Assembly (NCBI GenBank): GCA_016194635.1
Contig: JACQBC010000037.1
Location: forward strand, 1 to 64,000
Direction: 5' to 3'
Source: Gammaproteobacteria bacterium
GTDB lineage: Bacteria > Pseudomonadota > Gammaproteobacteria > UBA6429 > Thiohalophilaceae
Length of the DNA: 64,000 bases
A program made the position numbers and the translations under genes. The notes beneath the pieces were generated by a model that saw only the letters and a list, made by a program, of their open reading frames with translations, made no database searches and was not told the origin of the DNA. Of the stretch, positions 53,547 through 61,151 are shown in pieces. Every line of letters begins with the position of its first letter. The first letter of the stretch is position 1.

Positions 53547-54167
53547 ATGGGCGACATGAATGTAGTGAAAGTTGAGGCATATCGAAACAGCTTCTTGAAA
53601 GAGGTCGAGGCGAATGTCGAGGGAGGCCAGTGGGTCAAGATGTGCATGCAATGCGGTGTGTGTTCGGGTTCTTGTCCGCTGGGCTCGGCCTGGGATCATC
53701 CTCCGCAAGAGCTGTTTATGATGATCCGCGCCGGCAAACGCGAAGAAGTGCTGACTTCCAGTTCGATGTGGATGTGTACCTCTTGTTATAACTGCATTGT
53801 GCGTTGTCCGCGTGATTTACCCATCACCCATATCATGCACGGCTTGGCGCACTACGCTGAACGGCTCGGGTTAGCCCCCAAGAATCAACCCACGCGCAAA
53901 TTCGCCAAGTTATTTTGGAATAACCTGGTCAAAAAAGGCCGGGTCAATGAATTGAAGCTGGGTGTGGCGCTGTATTTTATGAATGGCTTGGTTGAGGGGA
54001 TTAAAACCGCCCTGAAAATGGCTCCTTTAGGATTAAACATGCTCAAGACCAAACGCATGAATCCACTGGAATACGTGGGCGGGCACGGGATCAAAGATGC
54101 CGCCGGTTTGCAGGCCATCCTCAAAAAGGCGCGCGCGATCGAATTAGCCAAGGCCAAAAAGGCCTAA
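53547..54167 (+). CDS. hdrC: HdrC-like iron-sulfur protein
   Basis: ATG 53547 has GGAG seven bases upstream. The 206-aa protein has two 4Fe-4S motifs, CMQCGVCSGSCPLG (near residue 33) and CTSCYNCIVRCPRD (near 78). Helical HdrC features follow (PITHIMHGLAHYAERL) and a Lys-rich end. In QmoC these sequences precede a haem-b membrane domain of about 200 residues. Here there is none: the C-terminal half is only amphipathic, so the protein is a free-standing HdrC. This gene order (qmoAB followed by hdrCB) is known from Gram-positive sulfate reducers as a substitute for qmoC. Electrons would flow via HdrB next. Confidence 0.9.
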   Translation: MGDMNVVKVEAYRNSFLKEVEANVEGGQWVKMCMQCGVCSGSCPLGSAWDHPPQELFMMIRAGKREEVLTSSSMWMCTSCYNCIVRCPRDLPITHIMHGLAHYAERLGLAPKNQPTRKFAKLFWNNLVKKGRVNELKLGVALYFMNGLVEGIKTALKMAPLGLNMLKTKRMNPLEYVGGHGIKDAAGLQAILKKARAIELAKAKKA

Positions 54168-54179
54168 GGAGATATTGTC

Positions 54180-55079
54180 ATGGCAAAAAGAGAATATTCG
54201 TTTTACCCCGGTTGTTCCTCGCAGAAGGCGGCGTCGGCGTCTAATTATCAAGTGTCGGTTAACGCGATGTGCGATGAACTGGATATTAAACTCAATGAAA
54301 TTCCCGATTGGAATTGTTGCTCGGCCTCGATCGGTTATGCCGAAGGCGGCGAACTGCCGCGGTTGGCCCTGTCCGCGCGCAACATGGCGCTGTCGGAAAA
54401 ATTCAATCCCGGCCAAGATATCGTCGCCACCTGCGCGGCGTGTTGGCTGGCGACACGGGAAACCAAGGATCGCCTCAATCATGAAGATGCTCTCATGAAG
54501 GAGACCAACGAGGCGCTCGCCGCCGCGGGTCTTAAAGTGGCGGCCAACCAAAAGGTCCGTCATATGGTCGAGGTGTTGATCGAAGACATCGGCTACGAAG
54601 AGATGGGCAAACACGTTAAAAAACCCTTGGAAGGATTGAAGATCGCCGGTTACGTGGGCTGCCAAACCAATCGTCCTTTTGGCATCGACGGTGAGTCGTT
54701 TGAGAATCCTAAATATTTGGACAAACTGGTCGCCACCCTAGGGGCCGAACCGATCGAGAACTACGAGAAGAAGGTGCAATGTTGCGGCGGTGCGCTGGCC
54801 TTCTCCGAGCCGGTGAAGTCCCAGGCCATGATTAAAGATATTATTGAAGCTGCGTATGACGGGGGTGCCGATATGATCGTGACTCCCTGTCCAGTGTGCC
54901 AGATGAATGTGGAAGTTTATCAAGATCAAATCAATGCCAAATACAAAACCAAATTCAAAATGCCGGTGGTGTATTATTCCACTCTGATGGCAGTGGCCTA
55001 TGGTAAAAGTGATAAGCAAGCAGGGCTGGATGGCCAGATCATCAAAGCCACCCAACTGGAAGCCATTACCCGACGTTAG
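54180..55079 (+). CDS. hdrB: HdrB-like CCG-domain protein
   Basis: The 299-aa protein has the HdrB opening YSFYPGCSSQK. Two cysteine-rich CCG regions follow: NCCSASIGYAE with CAACW (near residues 40 and 85), and VQCCGGALAFSE with CPVCQ (near 200 and 240). In HdrB these bind two non-cubane 4Fe-4S clusters and are the site of disulfide or electron handling. There is no membrane helix. It ends the qmo operon, 26 bases before a strong terminator. Its redox partner is unknown: a disulfide carrier, a quinone-linked protein elsewhere or a membrane complex. Confidence 0.92.
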   Translation: MAKREYSFYPGCSSQKAASASNYQVSVNAMCDELDIKLNEIPDWNCCSASIGYAEGGELPRLALSARNMALSEKFNPGQDIVATCAACWLATRETKDRLNHEDALMKETNEALAAAGLKVAANQKVRHMVEVLIEDIGYEEMGKHVKKPLEGLKIAGYVGCQTNRPFGIDGESFENPKYLDKLVATLGAEPIENYEKKVQCCGGALAFSEPVKSQAMIKDIIEAAYDGGADMIVTPCPVCQMNVEVYQDQINAKYKTKFKMPVVYYSTLMAVAYGKSDKQAGLDGQIIKATQLEAITRR

Positions 55080-55104
55080 CCGCAATTACTGCGAAGCGTT
55101 ACAC

Positions 55105-55132
55105 AAAAGCCCTTCGCGCGAGGGCTTTTTTT
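55105..55132 (+). terminator. Rho-independent terminator of the qmo-hdr operon
   Basis: AAAAGCCCT (55105-55113) pairs with AGGGCTTTT (55121-55129) across a 7-nt loop and is followed by TTT. It lies 26 bases past the hdrB stop. Confidence 0.92.
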
Positions 55133-55218
55133 ATGCATGGATTGTTGAAATATTGTACATCTTAACCAATAAAGTACGCTATATTGGCGCATCGAACCAC
55201 TTTATTTTGGGAGGAAAA

Positions 55219-56154
55219 ATGCACCGTTACATCACTCGCTGCAGTATCTATCTATGTTATTTATTATGCGTGCCGCTGCTGGCTGGCGCGGCTAATGACA
55301 CAACCCTGGCGTGGACAGGTTGTGGTATTACCAAGCATGCGTTTATGGATGAGTTATCCAAAGCCTACGAAAAGAAAACCGGGATCAAGCTTCAATTTAA
55401 CAGCGGTGATGCCGCTATAGATGGCTCCATTGCCGGCATCCAAAGTGTTAATTCAGGCAAGGTCCAGATTGGCGCCTCCTGTCGTACCAATATCGGTACG
55501 ATGAGTGAAGAGCGTGATGTATATCAAGTACCAGTGGCGTGGGACGCCTTGGTGTTTATCGTACACCCCAGTAACCGGGTTAATTCCATCACTACCCAGC
55601 AAGTGCGCGATATCTATTTGGGTAATCTTAGCAACTGGAAACAGCTGGGGGGTAACAATAAGCCCATCGAGCTGTATGTGCGCCGTGGCAGGCTCACCGG
55701 GGTAGGGCGGATGTTACGTGAATTGTTATTCGCCAATTACAACCAAGAGTTTAGCGGGGCTAAACATATCATGGTGTCATCGGAGCCGCTGGAGCAGGGA
55801 ATTGAAACAGATCCAGATTCGATCGGTGCAACCGGGATCAGTAGTGCACAGCGCCGTTTAAAAGCGGGCAAGGTAAAAATCCTCAAGCTCAACGACAAGG
55901 AACCCACCGCTGAAAATATTCGCACCGGTCAATACATGATGTACCGGCCTTTGTATTTAGTGACCAGGGGTAAGAATGCGGATCCGCGGGTGAAAGATTT
56001 TATTACCTACGCCCTTAGCCGTGAGGGGCAGGACGTGATTCGAAATACCGGTACCGTGCCGTATTCCGACGCGGCGGGGCTGGTCATGAAAACCATCGAA
56101 GAACATGAGCGGGCGATTCAACGGGGCTTAACACCGGCCGGCGGCACCCTGTAA
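55219..56154 (+). CDS. PstS-like periplasmic binding protein 1 (orphan)
   Basis: ATG 55219 (GGGAGG five bases upstream) encodes 311 aa. A Sec signal (YLCYLLCVPLLAGA, cleavage near residue 24) is followed by a phosphate-type binding fold (PF12849): WTGCGITKHAFMDEL start, GSIAGIQSVNSGKVQIGASC, DALVFIVHPSN, IYLGNLSNWKQLGG and VRRGRLTGVGRMLREL. The mature protein has exactly two Cys (TGCG and GASC), placed to form a disulfide. No pst permease genes are present. A close paralogue follows at 56477. Both lie between qmo and apr, so the ligand could be sulfate or a sulfur oxyanion rather than phosphate; that is speculation. Confidence 0.85.
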   Translation: MHRYITRCSIYLCYLLCVPLLAGAANDTTLAWTGCGITKHAFMDELSKAYEKKTGIKLQFNSGDAAIDGSIAGIQSVNSGKVQIGASCRTNIGTMSEERDVYQVPVAWDALVFIVHPSNRVNSITTQQVRDIYLGNLSNWKQLGGNNKPIELYVRRGRLTGVGRMLRELLFANYNQEFSGAKHIMVSSEPLEQGIETDPDSIGATGISSAQRRLKAGKVKILKLNDKEPTAENIRTGQYMMYRPLYLVTRGKNADPRVKDFITYALSREGQDVIRNTGTVPYSDAAGLVMKTIEEHERAIQRGLTPAGGTL

Positions 56155-56476
56155 ATTTAGGGGTGAGTCCACGGGATTTCCCGATGGGCCGGTGATGCAT
56201 GCTGACGATCTATATCGAGGTTTTGGACGGCCATTCCGGGCGGAAGACGAATATTAAGCCGTCTTTTCACATGCGGTCCAGAGAGCTCAGTTGTTTATTA
56301 CATTTAGAATATTAGAATTTTAGTAAATTAAAATTTACTTATATTAATATTTCTCTGAATTAGACCCGAATCTCATATAATTTTATATGCATACTGCCGA
56401 TATAAACCCTGTCGTTGTACACTTACTATGTGTAAGCTGAACGACAAACCTGACCCTAAAATCATAGGCCATCTAT
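56155..56476. other. Intergenic region between the two binding-protein genes
   Basis: 322 bases. AAGACG/CGTCTT (56244-56249 with 56260-56265) followed by TT is a candidate terminator of the first gene. The near-perfect palindrome AGTAAATT-AA-AATTTACT (56322-56339) lies in a very AT-rich stretch about 140 bases upstream of the second gene and is a candidate operator. CTTAC-TATGT-GTAAG near 56430 is a second small inverted repeat. Confidence 0.5.
56322..56339. promoter_or_regulatory. 18-bp palindrome upstream of the second binding-protein gene
   Basis: AGTAAATT and AATTTACT flank two A. Its position in AT-rich DNA ahead of the second PstS-like gene suggests an operator. No regulator is identified. 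Confidence 0.35.
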
Positions 56477-57445
56477 ATGTACAAGCAATATGCCCATCCC
56501 TTCAACAAGATATTTTTCCTATTCGCGCTACTGACCGCGACGAGTCCCGTCAGCGCAGAAACCACCCCCCCAGGGCCTGCGAATAACGCAAAAACCTTAT
56601 CCTGGACGGGGTGTGGGATCACGAAATATGCCTTTATGGAAGAGCTGGCCAAGGCCTATGAGAAAAAAACCAAGATAAAGATCCAATTTGATAAAGGCAA
56701 ATCCGGGTTGGACGGTTCAATCTCGGGGATTCAAAGCGTCAACAGCGGCGAAGTGCAGATCGGTGCATCGTGTCGCGCCAATATTGAATCCATGGCAGAA
56801 GAGCGCAACGTCTATCAAGTCCCCGTGGCTTGGGATGCGCTGGTGTTTATTGTCCACCCCAGTAATCCGGTGGATAACATTACCTTCCAACAGGCCAAGG
56901 ATATTTATTTGGGTAAAATTAAAAACTGGAACGAATTGGGCGGCAAAAACCAACCTATCGAATTATATGTGCGGCGTGGCAAGCTCACCGGAGTGGGCAG
57001 GGTATTGCGTGAATTATTATTTGCCAACTACGATCAAGAATTCACCGGCGCCAAACACATCATGGCCTCCTCCGGACCGCTCGAACAGGGCGTGGAGCAA
57101 GAGCCAAATTCAATCGCCGCCAGCGGTGTCAGCAGTTCGCAGCGCCGCGCCAAAGAAGGCAAGGTTAAAATACTCAAGCTCAATGGCAAAGAGGCCAGCT
57201 ACGAAAATATTAAATCCGGACAATACGTGATGTATCGTCCTTTATACTTGGTAAGTGGTGGCGTGAATGCCGATCCGCAGGTGAAAGAATTTATCTCATT
57301 TGCGCTGAGTCGCGAAGGCCAGCAGATCATTCGCCAAACCGGATCGGTTCCGTATTCAGAAGCCATCGGCTTGGTGATGAAACAGGTCGAACAATACGAC
57401 CGGGCAATGGAGCGTGGCCTGTACAACACCCAAACCAAGAAATAA
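56477..57445 (+). CDS. PstS-like periplasmic binding protein 2 (orphan)
   Basis: A 322-aa protein with a Sec signal (IFFLFALLTATSPVSA, cleavage near residue 27) and the same fold as the preceding paralogue. By eye well over half of the residues are identical: WTGCGITKYAFMEELAKAYE, GSISGIQSVNSGEVQIGASC, GRVLRELLFANYDQEFTGAK. The two-Cys pattern (TGCG, GASC) is also conserved. It has its own 322-bp upstream region with a palindrome, so the two copies may be expressed under different conditions. No transporter is adjacent. The pair is probably a recent tandem duplication with regulatory divergence. It is convergent with the YkgJ-like gene. Confidence 0.85.
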   Translation: MYKQYAHPFNKIFFLFALLTATSPVSAETTPPGPANNAKTLSWTGCGITKYAFMEELAKAYEKKTKIKIQFDKGKSGLDGSISGIQSVNSGEVQIGASCRANIESMAEERNVYQVPVAWDALVFIVHPSNPVDNITFQQAKDIYLGKIKNWNELGGKNQPIELYVRRGKLTGVGRVLRELLFANYDQEFTGAKHIMASSGPLEQGVEQEPNSIAASGVSSSQRRAKEGKVKILKLNGKEASYENIKSGQYVMYRPLYLVSGGVNADPQVKEFISFALSREGQQIIRQTGSVPYSEAIGLVMKQVEQYDRAMERGLYNTQTKK

Positions 57446-57499
57446 TTTCGCGGCAAAATGAGTAAAGGTACCGGTTGCTAGCTCGGTTTTGAGCGCGGG

Positions 57500-58414
57500 T
57501 TATTTCTCGATGTATTTTTCGGCCGGGTCTTCTTGTTTGGCCAGTACCTCGGCGAGTTTAAATTTGGCCTCGATAACCTCCTTGCGTTCCTCATAGCGTT
57601 GCTCATACGCATTGGCTACCAAGGGAATCGTTGAATTTCCAAACAACACTTGGTCCAACAGGCGGAATCCAAATTGGGTTAGAGTAAAATCATCAATCAA
57701 TAAAGACTGGTAATACGCATCTTCGAGTAGGTACACTTTGCGGAAGTTTTTCGATTCGATGAATAGACGAAAGCGATCCACGTCGTAGCTGGCCATGAAA
57801 AACATGTCAAAGCTCAATTGCGACGGACGGCCTATGGTCGGGCCCGAGGATTTTTTCTTTAGAACCAGTTTGTACCAGGGCCAGTTAAATTCGTCATAGG
57901 GTTTAACGCCTTGTTCTTCGCGGTATTGATCCACGGTTAATTCGCGCGGCTCGCAGTGGCCGGTACAGTGGTCTTCTTTGACGATAAAATAATGTTGTTC
58001 TTCGTGGTTGGCTTTAAAGGCCTTCATACTCATCAGTCCAACCGGGTAATAACGGCAGGCCGCGGGGCGATCGGTATAGACGCTACATCCGGTTTTTTCA
58101 TCCATGAATAAACACACCGGTTCATTATCGGTAGTGCGCATCTTAATGCCGGGCAGACCGTGGCCGTCCATTTGGAAGGGGACGGTGTGTTTTTTTAGAA
58201 ATTCACCCGAGGTGACACCGAGGCGTTGTTTCAAACGCAAGACATCATAGGGTGTGAGCGTGATATCGGCCTTCTTGCAGCATTCGTTAAAACAGCGGAT
58301 CTGCGGATGGCAGTTAAATTGGATTTTGCTGTTGCCATCGAGTTTTACCGGTTCAACCGGGCTCTTGAAGGGTAAATCGAATTTGTAATCAAACTTGTCG
58401 TAGTCGGGATCCAT
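57500..58414 (-). CDS. YkgJ-family cysteine-cluster protein
   Basis: The 304-aa protein has the CxxxxCC-type zinc or iron-chelating cluster of the YkgJ family: CHPQIRCFNECCKKAD (near residue 35), VCLFMDEKTGC (near 100) and RPAACRYYP (near 118), with CTGHC near 150. The C-terminal half, helical and unrelated to the cluster, is longer than in the minimal family. YkgJ proteins are thought to bind Fe-S or zinc; function unknown. ATG 58414 is preceded by GAGGTG. It follows aprA on the same strand, but a strong hairpin lies between, so it would be expressed by read-through or from its own promoter. Association with the apr operon suggests a role in APS reductase maturation or regulation; inference only. 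Confidence 0.85.
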   Translation of the reverse strand: MDPDYDKFDYKFDLPFKSPVEPVKLDGNSKIQFNCHPQIRCFNECCKKADITLTPYDVLRLKQRLGVTSGEFLKKHTVPFQMDGHGLPGIKMRTTDNEPVCLFMDEKTGCSVYTDRPAACRYYPVGLMSMKAFKANHEEQHYFIVKEDHCTGHCEPRELTVDQYREEQGVKPYDEFNWPWYKLVLKKKSSGPTIGRPSQLSFDMFFMASYDVDRFRLFIESKNFRKVYLLEDAYYQSLLIDDFTLTQFGFRLLDQVLFGNSTIPLVANAYEQRYEERKEVIEAKFKLAEVLAKQEDPAEKYIEK

Positions 58415-58488
58415 GTATCACCTCGCTCAACGGTGCGCATATTTTAGTCATACGCGATCCGGTTGGGTATCTCTCTTTTGGGGCTAAA

Positions 58489-58515
58489 AATGAGAACGGG
58501 GCCGAAGCCCCGTTC
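58489..58515 (-). terminator. Terminator between aprA and the YkgJ-like gene
   Basis: GAACGGGGC (58494-58502) pairs perfectly with GCCCCGTTC (58507-58515) over a CGAA loop. On the minus strand it is followed by TCATTTTTAG. It probably ends or attenuates the sat-aprBA transcript. Confidence 0.8.
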
Positions 58516-58539
58516 CTGTTTACTTATGACCGACCGCAA

Positions 58540-60558
58540 TTAATGTGCAGCGGCTTTGAACAACTTCGATTTGTCGACGAGGTCCACGTGGGCGCGCTTG
58601 AACACGGTCCACTTGTGGGTGGTCTTGTCGTAAATCGAGTTCACGAAGCACTTCCAGTTCTTCTCGTCGACAAAGTTCTTGTCGGCGCGGTAGTAGAAGC
58701 CCGGATAACGGGATTCTTCACGGAACTGAATGTGTTTCATGTGGGCTTCGGCGGTCAAGATGCGGTGATAATTTTCCCAGGCACGGAGCAATTCGTGCAG
58801 GTCTTTAGCGCGCATCTTCATTGCGTCTTCCTTCAACATGTCCAATTTCTCTGAGGCCACTTCGAGCATCTTGGCGTTGGTCGTGTAGTAGGTCGCCACA
58901 CCGGCCACGTATTCGTCCATGATCTTTTGCAGACGGAATTGCAGCATTTTCGGCGTGATATACATCGGGTTGACGTCGATGGCGGTGGAGTAGTTCTTGT
59001 TCTCCATATAATTACGCACCGGTTTGTAGATTTGTTCCACCAGGGTATTGACGTCGGTGTCGAGCTCCGGTTTGTGGTCTTTATTATCGATGACGAATTT
59101 CACCATCGACTTGGCGCACATGCGGCCTTCGGCGTGTGAACCGGAGGAGAACTTGTGGCCAGAGGCACCCACGCCGTCACCGGCGGTGAATAGACCCTTT
59201 ACCGTGGTCATCGAGCGATAACCCCAATTCCAACCCTTGGGCAGATGCCCGGGGATCTTCCCGGCTTCGGGATGGTCCTCGGAGGTGGGGGCACCCACAT
59301 CTTCAGGGCCTGACACCCAGATACCGCAACAACCCGAGTGGCTGCCCAGCAGGTAGGGTTCGGTGGGCATCAATTCAGAGTTTTTCTTTTCCGGTTCGAT
59401 GTTTTCACCCACCCAGATACCGCATTGGCCGACGCACATGTCCAAAAAGTCTTCCCAGGCTTCGGCTTCCAAGTGTTTTACTTCGCGTGGCGACAGGGTT
59501 TCTTTCAGCTTGGCGAGGGCAGTCACGGTGTCCATATAGATCGGACCACGGCCTTCCTTCATTTCCTTCAACATCAAGTGATTACGCAGACAGGAGGCCG
59601 GAACCGCCGCTTGGCCATAGGGAGGATAGTCATCCAACAGGGCCTTGTTCTTGACCATGTAGACTTCGCCAAACGCGTTGGTGGCTTGGGCTTTGAACAA
59701 CAGGAACCAGGCGCCGACCGGGCCATAACCGTCTTTGAAACGGGCTGGGACGAAGCGGTTTTCCATCATGGTCATTTCAGCGCCGGCTTCCGCGGCCATG
59801 GCGTAGGTGGAGCCCGCGTTCCATACCGGATACCAGGCGCGGCCCGTACCCTCACCCACCGAGCGCGGCCGGAAGATATTAACGCAGCCGCCGGCCACCA
59901 GCAGGCAAGCCTTGAACTTGTAGACGAAGACCTTATCGTCGCGCACCGAGAAACCAACCGCACCCGCGACCCGGTTCTTGTCATTTTTGTCATTGACCAG
60001 CTTGACGATAAAAATGCGTTCGGTGATGTTTTCCATCCCCAAGGCTTTCTTCGCGGCCTCGGCCACGATCCACTTGTAGGATTCGCCGTTGATCATGATT
60101 TGCCACTTACCCGAACGCACCGGCTTACCGCCGTCTTTGAGCGGGGTCAGACCCTGCGCACCGTCGTGACGTTCACCTTTTTCGTCGGTCTTCCAAATCG
60201 GCAAACCCCATTCTTCAAATAAGTGCACCGATTCGTCGACGTGACGGCCTAAGTCGTAGGCCAAGTCATCACGGGTGATCCCCATCAGGTCGTTGGAAAC
60301 CATACGGGCATAGTCCGCGGGGTCTTGTTCGGTACCGATGTAGGTGTTGATAGCAGACAAGCCCTGTGCGACTGCGCCGGAGCGATCCATCGCGGCCTTA
60401 TCGACCAATTTAACTTTAATGTTGTGGCCCGCTTTTTTCGCGGCATCGATCCAAGGACCGATTTCATACGCGGTGCCGCACGCTGCCATACCGCCGCCGA
60501 TGATGAGGATATCCACCTCTTCCTGGACGATTTCTGGATTACCAAATGTTCCTGCCAT
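58540..60558 (-). CDS. aprA: APS reductase alpha subunit
   Basis: The 672-aa flavoprotein has the FAD motif DILIIGGGMAACGTAYEI, AprA-specific DRSGAVAQGLSAINTYIG, NRFVPARFKDGYGPVGAWF, GSHSGCCGIWVSGPED and FTAGDGVGASGHKFSSG. The catalytic Arg/Trp region and the His of the active site lie in these conserved blocks. With AprB it oxidises sulfite plus AMP to APS (reverse of sulfate reduction), delivering two electrons to Qmo-type proteins. The length is typical. ATG 60558 is preceded by GAGGAAA; it lies 30 bases after aprB. The sequence is of the kind found with qmo rather than with aprM, although only a tree would show that. Confidence 0.96.
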   Translation of the reverse strand: MAGTFGNPEIVQEEVDILIIGGGMAACGTAYEIGPWIDAAKKAGHNIKVKLVDKAAMDRSGAVAQGLSAINTYIGTEQDPADYARMVSNDLMGITRDDLAYDLGRHVDESVHLFEEWGLPIWKTDEKGERHDGAQGLTPLKDGGKPVRSGKWQIMINGESYKWIVAEAAKKALGMENITERIFIVKLVNDKNDKNRVAGAVGFSVRDDKVFVYKFKACLLVAGGCVNIFRPRSVGEGTGRAWYPVWNAGSTYAMAAEAGAEMTMMENRFVPARFKDGYGPVGAWFLLFKAQATNAFGEVYMVKNKALLDDYPPYGQAAVPASCLRNHLMLKEMKEGRGPIYMDTVTALAKLKETLSPREVKHLEAEAWEDFLDMCVGQCGIWVGENIEPEKKNSELMPTEPYLLGSHSGCCGIWVSGPEDVGAPTSEDHPEAGKIPGHLPKGWNWGYRSMTTVKGLFTAGDGVGASGHKFSSGSHAEGRMCAKSMVKFVIDNKDHKPELDTDVNTLVEQIYKPVRNYMENKNYSTAIDVNPMYITPKMLQFRLQKIMDEYVAGVATYYTTNAKMLEVASEKLDMLKEDAMKMRAKDLHELLRAWENYHRILTAEAHMKHIQFREESRYPGFYYRADKNFVDEKNWKCFVNSIYDKTTHKWTVFKRAHVDLVDKSKLFKAAAH

Positions 60559-60588
60559 TGTGTGTTTCCTCGTAGTCTCTAAATTGGA

Positions 60589-61059
60589 TTACTTTTTGCG
60601 AATCAATTCAGCAGGGTTGCCGACGCGATACCCGTTGGTTTGGGTGAAAAAGCCCGACTTGCTGATATTTGCCATATTGGCGGCACTTTTGCCTTCATAA
60701 GGTTTGATTGAACCTTCGGGGGTGGTGCGAATCGGGAACTTGAAGCGTTTGAGCACACCGTTGCGGAATTTAATCGTCCACATAATCGAATCTGAACCGC
60801 GCAGGGGTTGTACGGAACCACCTAGGGGTACGACGTCCGCGTAATGGCGGCATTCGATCGCTTGTTGCGGGCAGATCTTCACGCAGCTGTAGCATTCCCA
60901 GCATTGTTCAGGCTCTTGGTTATACGCTTTCATGGCGTGACCGGTGTCAGAACCGTCTTTGTCCAGCTTCATCAGGTCATGCGGGCAGATATACATACAC
61001 GCAGTCTTGTCCTGACCTTTACAGCCGTCACATTTATCCGTTCTTACGAATGTAGGCAT
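60589..61059 (-). CDS. aprB: APS reductase beta subunit
   Basis: The 156-aa ferredoxin-like subunit has CDGCKGQDKTACMYICPHD and CWECYSCVKICPQQAIECR, each supplying a 4Fe-4S cluster. The C-terminal tail that wraps around AprA (SIMWTIKFRNGVLKRFKFPI) is intact. It passes electrons from the AprA FAD to the external partner. It sits between sat (92 bp, with an intercistronic hairpin) and aprA, in the usual sat-aprBA order. Confidence 0.96.
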   Translation of the reverse strand: MPTFVRTDKCDGCKGQDKTACMYICPHDLMKLDKDGSDTGHAMKAYNQEPEQCWECYSCVKICPQQAIECRHYADVVPLGGSVQPLRGSDSIMWTIKFRNGVLKRFKFPIRTTPEGSIKPYEGKSAANMANISKSGFFTQTNGYRVGNPAELIRKK

Positions 61060-61110
61060 TTTGATACTCCTCGTTTTTGCTAGCTAGCAAGTTTGTGTTC
61101 AACCTTGTTT

Positions 61111-61140
61111 CCTGCCGTGGTTTGCATGCTCCCCGGCAGG
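61111..61140 (-). promoter_or_regulatory. Intercistronic hairpin between sat and aprB
   Basis: CCTGCCG (61111-61117) and CGGCAGG (61134-61140), extendable by TTC/GAA with one bulge, form a stem over a 16-nt loop in the sat-aprB gap. No U-run follows, so mRNA processing or stabilisation favouring aprBA is more likely than termination. Confidence 0.45.
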
Positions 61141-61151
61141 GAACATCCTTT

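Noticed and set aside
51305-55080. sHdr (heterodisulfide reductase-like sulfur oxidation) pathway
   Set aside because: The sHdr cluster has hdrC1B1A-hypothetical-hdrC2B2 with lipoate-binding proteins. Here only qmoA, qmoB, hdrC and hdrB are present, so the Qmo reading is preferred.
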